64,000 bases of DNA from Hyphomicrobiales bacterium (lineage in GTDB: Bacteria > Pseudomonadota > Alphaproteobacteria > Rhizobiales > Rhizobiaceae): NCBI GenBank assembly GCA_900468285.1, contig UBTF01000003.1:558001-622000 (forward strand), written 5' to 3'. How positions within the stretch are numbered: the first letter of the stretch is position 1; each line of letters opens with the position of its first letter. Below, one piece after another: positions 62,272 to 64,000 of the stretch. Position numbers and translations under genes: made by a program. The notes under the pieces were generated by a model, which was given only the letters and a program-made list of their open reading frames with translations, made no database searches and was not told where the DNA came from.

Positions 62272-62751
62272 TTAGTCCGGGATTGTCACGCTAACCGGTT
62301 TCACCAACTCGTAAAGAACCGTGTCATCGCCCCGTCCTGTCTGGCGCATCGTCATGGCAAACAGGCCCTTTGCGCCAACGGGCGTCAGGAGATGGTGCAG
62401 CACGCCTTGGCGATAGGTGACGATCTGGTTCGGCTGGGCGATGAACGCCTTGATGGATGAAACATCTGGCGTTCCATCAGATGCTTTTTCGCAAACCACG
62501 ATCATCGATGGCGTTGAGTCCAACGGCAAAAATGTCTGGTTTGAGTAGGGGTGGATCTCCAGCTGCGAGACTTGTGCACGTTCTGCGATGCCCTTCATGC
62601 GGACGATGTTCAAGACAGGGAGGGTGGCTTCCTGCGCACCTTCGTAGGCTTGGGTCACAGATAGCTGGGAGCTGATATCTCCCGTTTCTGAAACATATCC
62701 GAAAGGGGCAAAAGCCTCTGCTGTGAGTTGTTGGGCGACGATGTCGGTCAT
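62272..62751 (-). CDS. allA: Ureidoglycolate lyase-like protein (AllA family)
   Basis: This 159-residue cupin belongs to the AllA family, which releases urea from ureidoglycolate. Family blocks are VAQQLTAEAFAPFGYVSETG, LEIHPYSNQTFLPLDSTPS with the metal-site His region, and NQIVTYRQGVLHHLLTPVGA near 107-126. It overlaps idnD by 4 bp, which points to sugar-acid or glyoxylate metabolism. No other allantoin genes are near, so the substrate may be a related ureido or hydroxy acid. Confidence 0.82.
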   Translation of the reverse strand: MTDIVAQQLTAEAFAPFGYVSETGDISSQLSVTQAYEGAQEATLPVLNIVRMKGIAERAQVSQLEIHPYSNQTFLPLDSTPSMIVVCEKASDGTPDVSSIKAFIAQPNQIVTYRQGVLHHLLTPVGAKGLFAMTMRQTGRGDDTVLYELVKPVSVTIPD

Positions 62752-63794
62752 GCGTGGGTATCCTGAAACTGAAGCTGAACCTTCATGCTTTGTGAACGGT
62801 CGCTTGCGAGCTCGAAGGCGTCGCGAGCCTTTTCAAACGGCACTGTTGCGCTGATCAGCGGTTTGACGTCGATCAGGCCGCGCCCCATCAGGTCAACTGC
62901 TTGGGCGAACTCCTCGTGGAACCGGAATGTGCCCTTCAGCTGCAGTTCCTTTGCAACAAGCAGATTGATGGGGAGCGTCATCTCTCCACCCAGGCCCAAT
63001 TGAACGATGGTGCCGCCGGGCCGCAGGACATCGAGGGCAGACACAAGTGCGGACTGATTGCCGGATGCTTCGAACACGACGTCGAAGACGCCCTTTTCCA
63101 CTTTGTATGGCTCAAGTCCTGCTGGATCGCGCAGGACGTTGAGCGCTTCATCCGCCCCGATATGGGCGGCGAGTTTCAAGGGTGCATCAGCAACATCAGT
63201 AACGACGATGTGCGATGCCCCAGCGAGCCTTGCTACGAGGACGCCCAGCATTCCAATCGGCCCCGCACCGGTCACAAGGATCTTTTTTCCAAGCAGAGAA
63301 CCGGCCTGACGTGCGGCGTGCAGACAAACAGCCAGGGGTTCCGCCATCGCGGCTTCGCCCATGCTCAGGCGATCTGAGATCGGCACTGCCTGCGACGCAT
63401 TAACGGCGACGGTCTCTCGAAATCCGCCCTGAATATGGGGCGTGCGCATTGCACTTCCCATGAAGCGCATGTCGATGCACTGGTTTTGCATTCCCGAAAG
63501 GCAATAGCGGCACGTGTTGCAGGGGCGTGATGGATTTACGGCAACGCGCATTCCCGGAACAAGGTGAGAAACACCACCACCCGTTTCAACGATAACGCCG
63601 GCAAATTCGTGGCCCAAGGCCATTGGCTCGCGCACGCGGACCGTGCCGAAGCCGCCGTGATGGTAGTAGTGGAGGTCTGACCCGCATATTCCCCCGGTTA
63701 CGACTGCCACTCGCACTTCGTCCGTCAGGATCGGCTGCTCTTTGACGTCTTCAATGCGCAGGTCTTTTGGTGCGTGGATGATGACACCTCGCAT
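62748..63794 (-). CDS. idnD: L-idonate 5-dehydrogenase-like zinc dehydrogenase
   Basis: This 348-residue medium-chain alcohol dehydrogenase resembles IdnD. Catalytic zinc ligands are in VTGGICGSDLHYYHHGGFGT and ALGHEFAG; the structural zinc cysteines are in RPCNTCRYCLSGMQNQC. The NAD fold has VTGAGPIGMLGVLVARLAGA near 178. IdnD oxidises L-idonate to 5-ketogluconate, which the SDR encoded just upstream on this strand would reduce to gluconate. The gap to that gene is 34 bp. Confidence 0.85.
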   Translation of the reverse strand: MRGVIIHAPKDLRIEDVKEQPILTDEVRVAVVTGGICGSDLHYYHHGGFGTVRVREPMALGHEFAGVIVETGGGVSHLVPGMRVAVNPSRPCNTCRYCLSGMQNQCIDMRFMGSAMRTPHIQGGFRETVAVNASQAVPISDRLSMGEAAMAEPLAVCLHAARQAGSLLGKKILVTGAGPIGMLGVLVARLAGASHIVVTDVADAPLKLAAHIGADEALNVLRDPAGLEPYKVEKGVFDVVFEASGNQSALVSALDVLRPGGTIVQLGLGGEMTLPINLLVAKELQLKGTFRFHEEFAQAVDLMGRGLIDVKPLISATVPFEKARDAFELASDRSQSMKVQLQFQDTHA

Positions 63795-63828
63795 GGTCTT
63801 ATCCTCCCGATAAGTTTGGCAATGGGGT

Positions 63829-64000
63829 TTAGAGAACCGCTAACATTCCGCCATCGACATAGATGATCTGGCCATTGACGTAGTCAGACGCCGATGAGGC
63901 GAGGAACACGGCGGTCCCAATCAACTCCTCAGGTCGCCCCCACCGCCGGGATGGTGTGCGTCCCTTTACCCAGGCATCGAATTCCGGATTGTCGATCAGT
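63829..64000 (-). CDS. SDR-family dehydrogenase, gluconate 5-dehydrogenase-like (partial, N-terminus outside window)
   Basis: The C-terminal 56 residues of a short-chain dehydrogenase were read directly: WVKGRTPSRRWGRPEELIGT, AVFLASSASDYVNGQIIYVD and GGMLAVL before a TAA at 63829-63831. GRPEELIG and the YVDGG end are standard for SDRs. Pairing with an idnD-like gene suggests an IdnO-type 5-ketogluconate reductase. Only the end is visible, so the substrate remains open. Confidence 0.8.
   Translation of the reverse strand, partial: LIDNPEFDAWVKGRTPSRRWGRPEELIGTAVFLASSASDYVNGQIIYVDGGMLAVL

Noticed and set aside
1..64000. CRISPR arrays, insertion sequences, prophage
   Set aside because: I saw no regularly spaced repeats, transposase genes, terminal inverted repeats or phage structural genes in the window.

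Overview
The window looks like a chromosome or second-replicon segment of an alphaproteobacterium of the Rhizobiales, most likely a Rhizobiaceae or Brucellaceae relative. The reasons are an Agrobacterium-style type VI secretion (T6SS) locus with two tandem TssC genes, a complete Sinorhizobium-type rhizobactin 1021 siderophore locus, dense high-GC coding with many 1-17 bp gene overlaps, and several rhizobial-type ABC and catabolic genes. Species cannot be fixed from sequence reading alone.

Region 1 (1-13811) is T6SS. Sheath and baseplate genes (tssA, tssB, tssC and a second tssC cut by the window edge) run leftward. A divergent operon runs rightward: tssH/clpV, hcp, an unknown 166-residue gene, vgrG, then two cargo modules. 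The first is an AT-rich unit with an unrecognised 258-residue protein and a predicted lipoprotein, which I read as a candidate effector and immunity pair. The second has PAAR, a DUF4123 adaptor, a small colicin-E5-like nuclease and a 75-residue acidic partner. A tRNA-Ser(CGA) gene closes the region.

Region 2 (14227-30457) is mixed. It holds a three-gene hydrolase / DUF1704 peptidase-like / ATP-grasp ligase operon; methylmalonyl-CoA mutase; a periplasmic aldehyde oxidoreductase paoABC set preceded by a mocA-like cytidylyltransferase; a c-di-GMP group (GAF-EAL, PAS-GGDEF, lone PAS protein); a tiny lipoprotein; and a SulP anion transporter.

Region 3 (30513-47716) is a catabolic island. The long rightward operon holds an isochorismatase-type amidase, two PuuE-like polysaccharide-deacetylase-fold hydrolases, a LeuCD-like hydratase, a branched-chain-type ABC importer (five genes), an isocitrate-lyase/PEP-mutase-family lyase, an FAD oxidoreductase, two tandem Asp/Glu-racemase-family proteins that appear to lack both usual catalytic cysteines, and an MmgE/PrpD protein. 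A carboxymuconolactone-decarboxylase-family gene is divergent at the left end, and a hydroxyacyl-CoA-dehydrogenase-like gene plus a GntR regulator are convergent at the right end. My inference is import of a cyclic amide or imide, ring opening, deamidation to a dicarboxylate, hydration and C-C cleavage. The actual substrate is unknown.

Region 4 (47717-62200) is the rhizobactin 1021-type locus: rhtX, rhbABCDEF, divergent AraC regulator rhrA, receptor rhtA and an extra acyltransferase. Two near-identical 21-bp-spaced direct repeats lie upstream of rhtX and of rhrA/rhtA and are good candidates for the RhrA operator. Region 5 (62272-64000) is a leftward operon with a gluconate-5-dehydrogenase-like SDR (partial), L-idonate 5-dehydrogenase and an AllA-like ureidoglycolate lyase.
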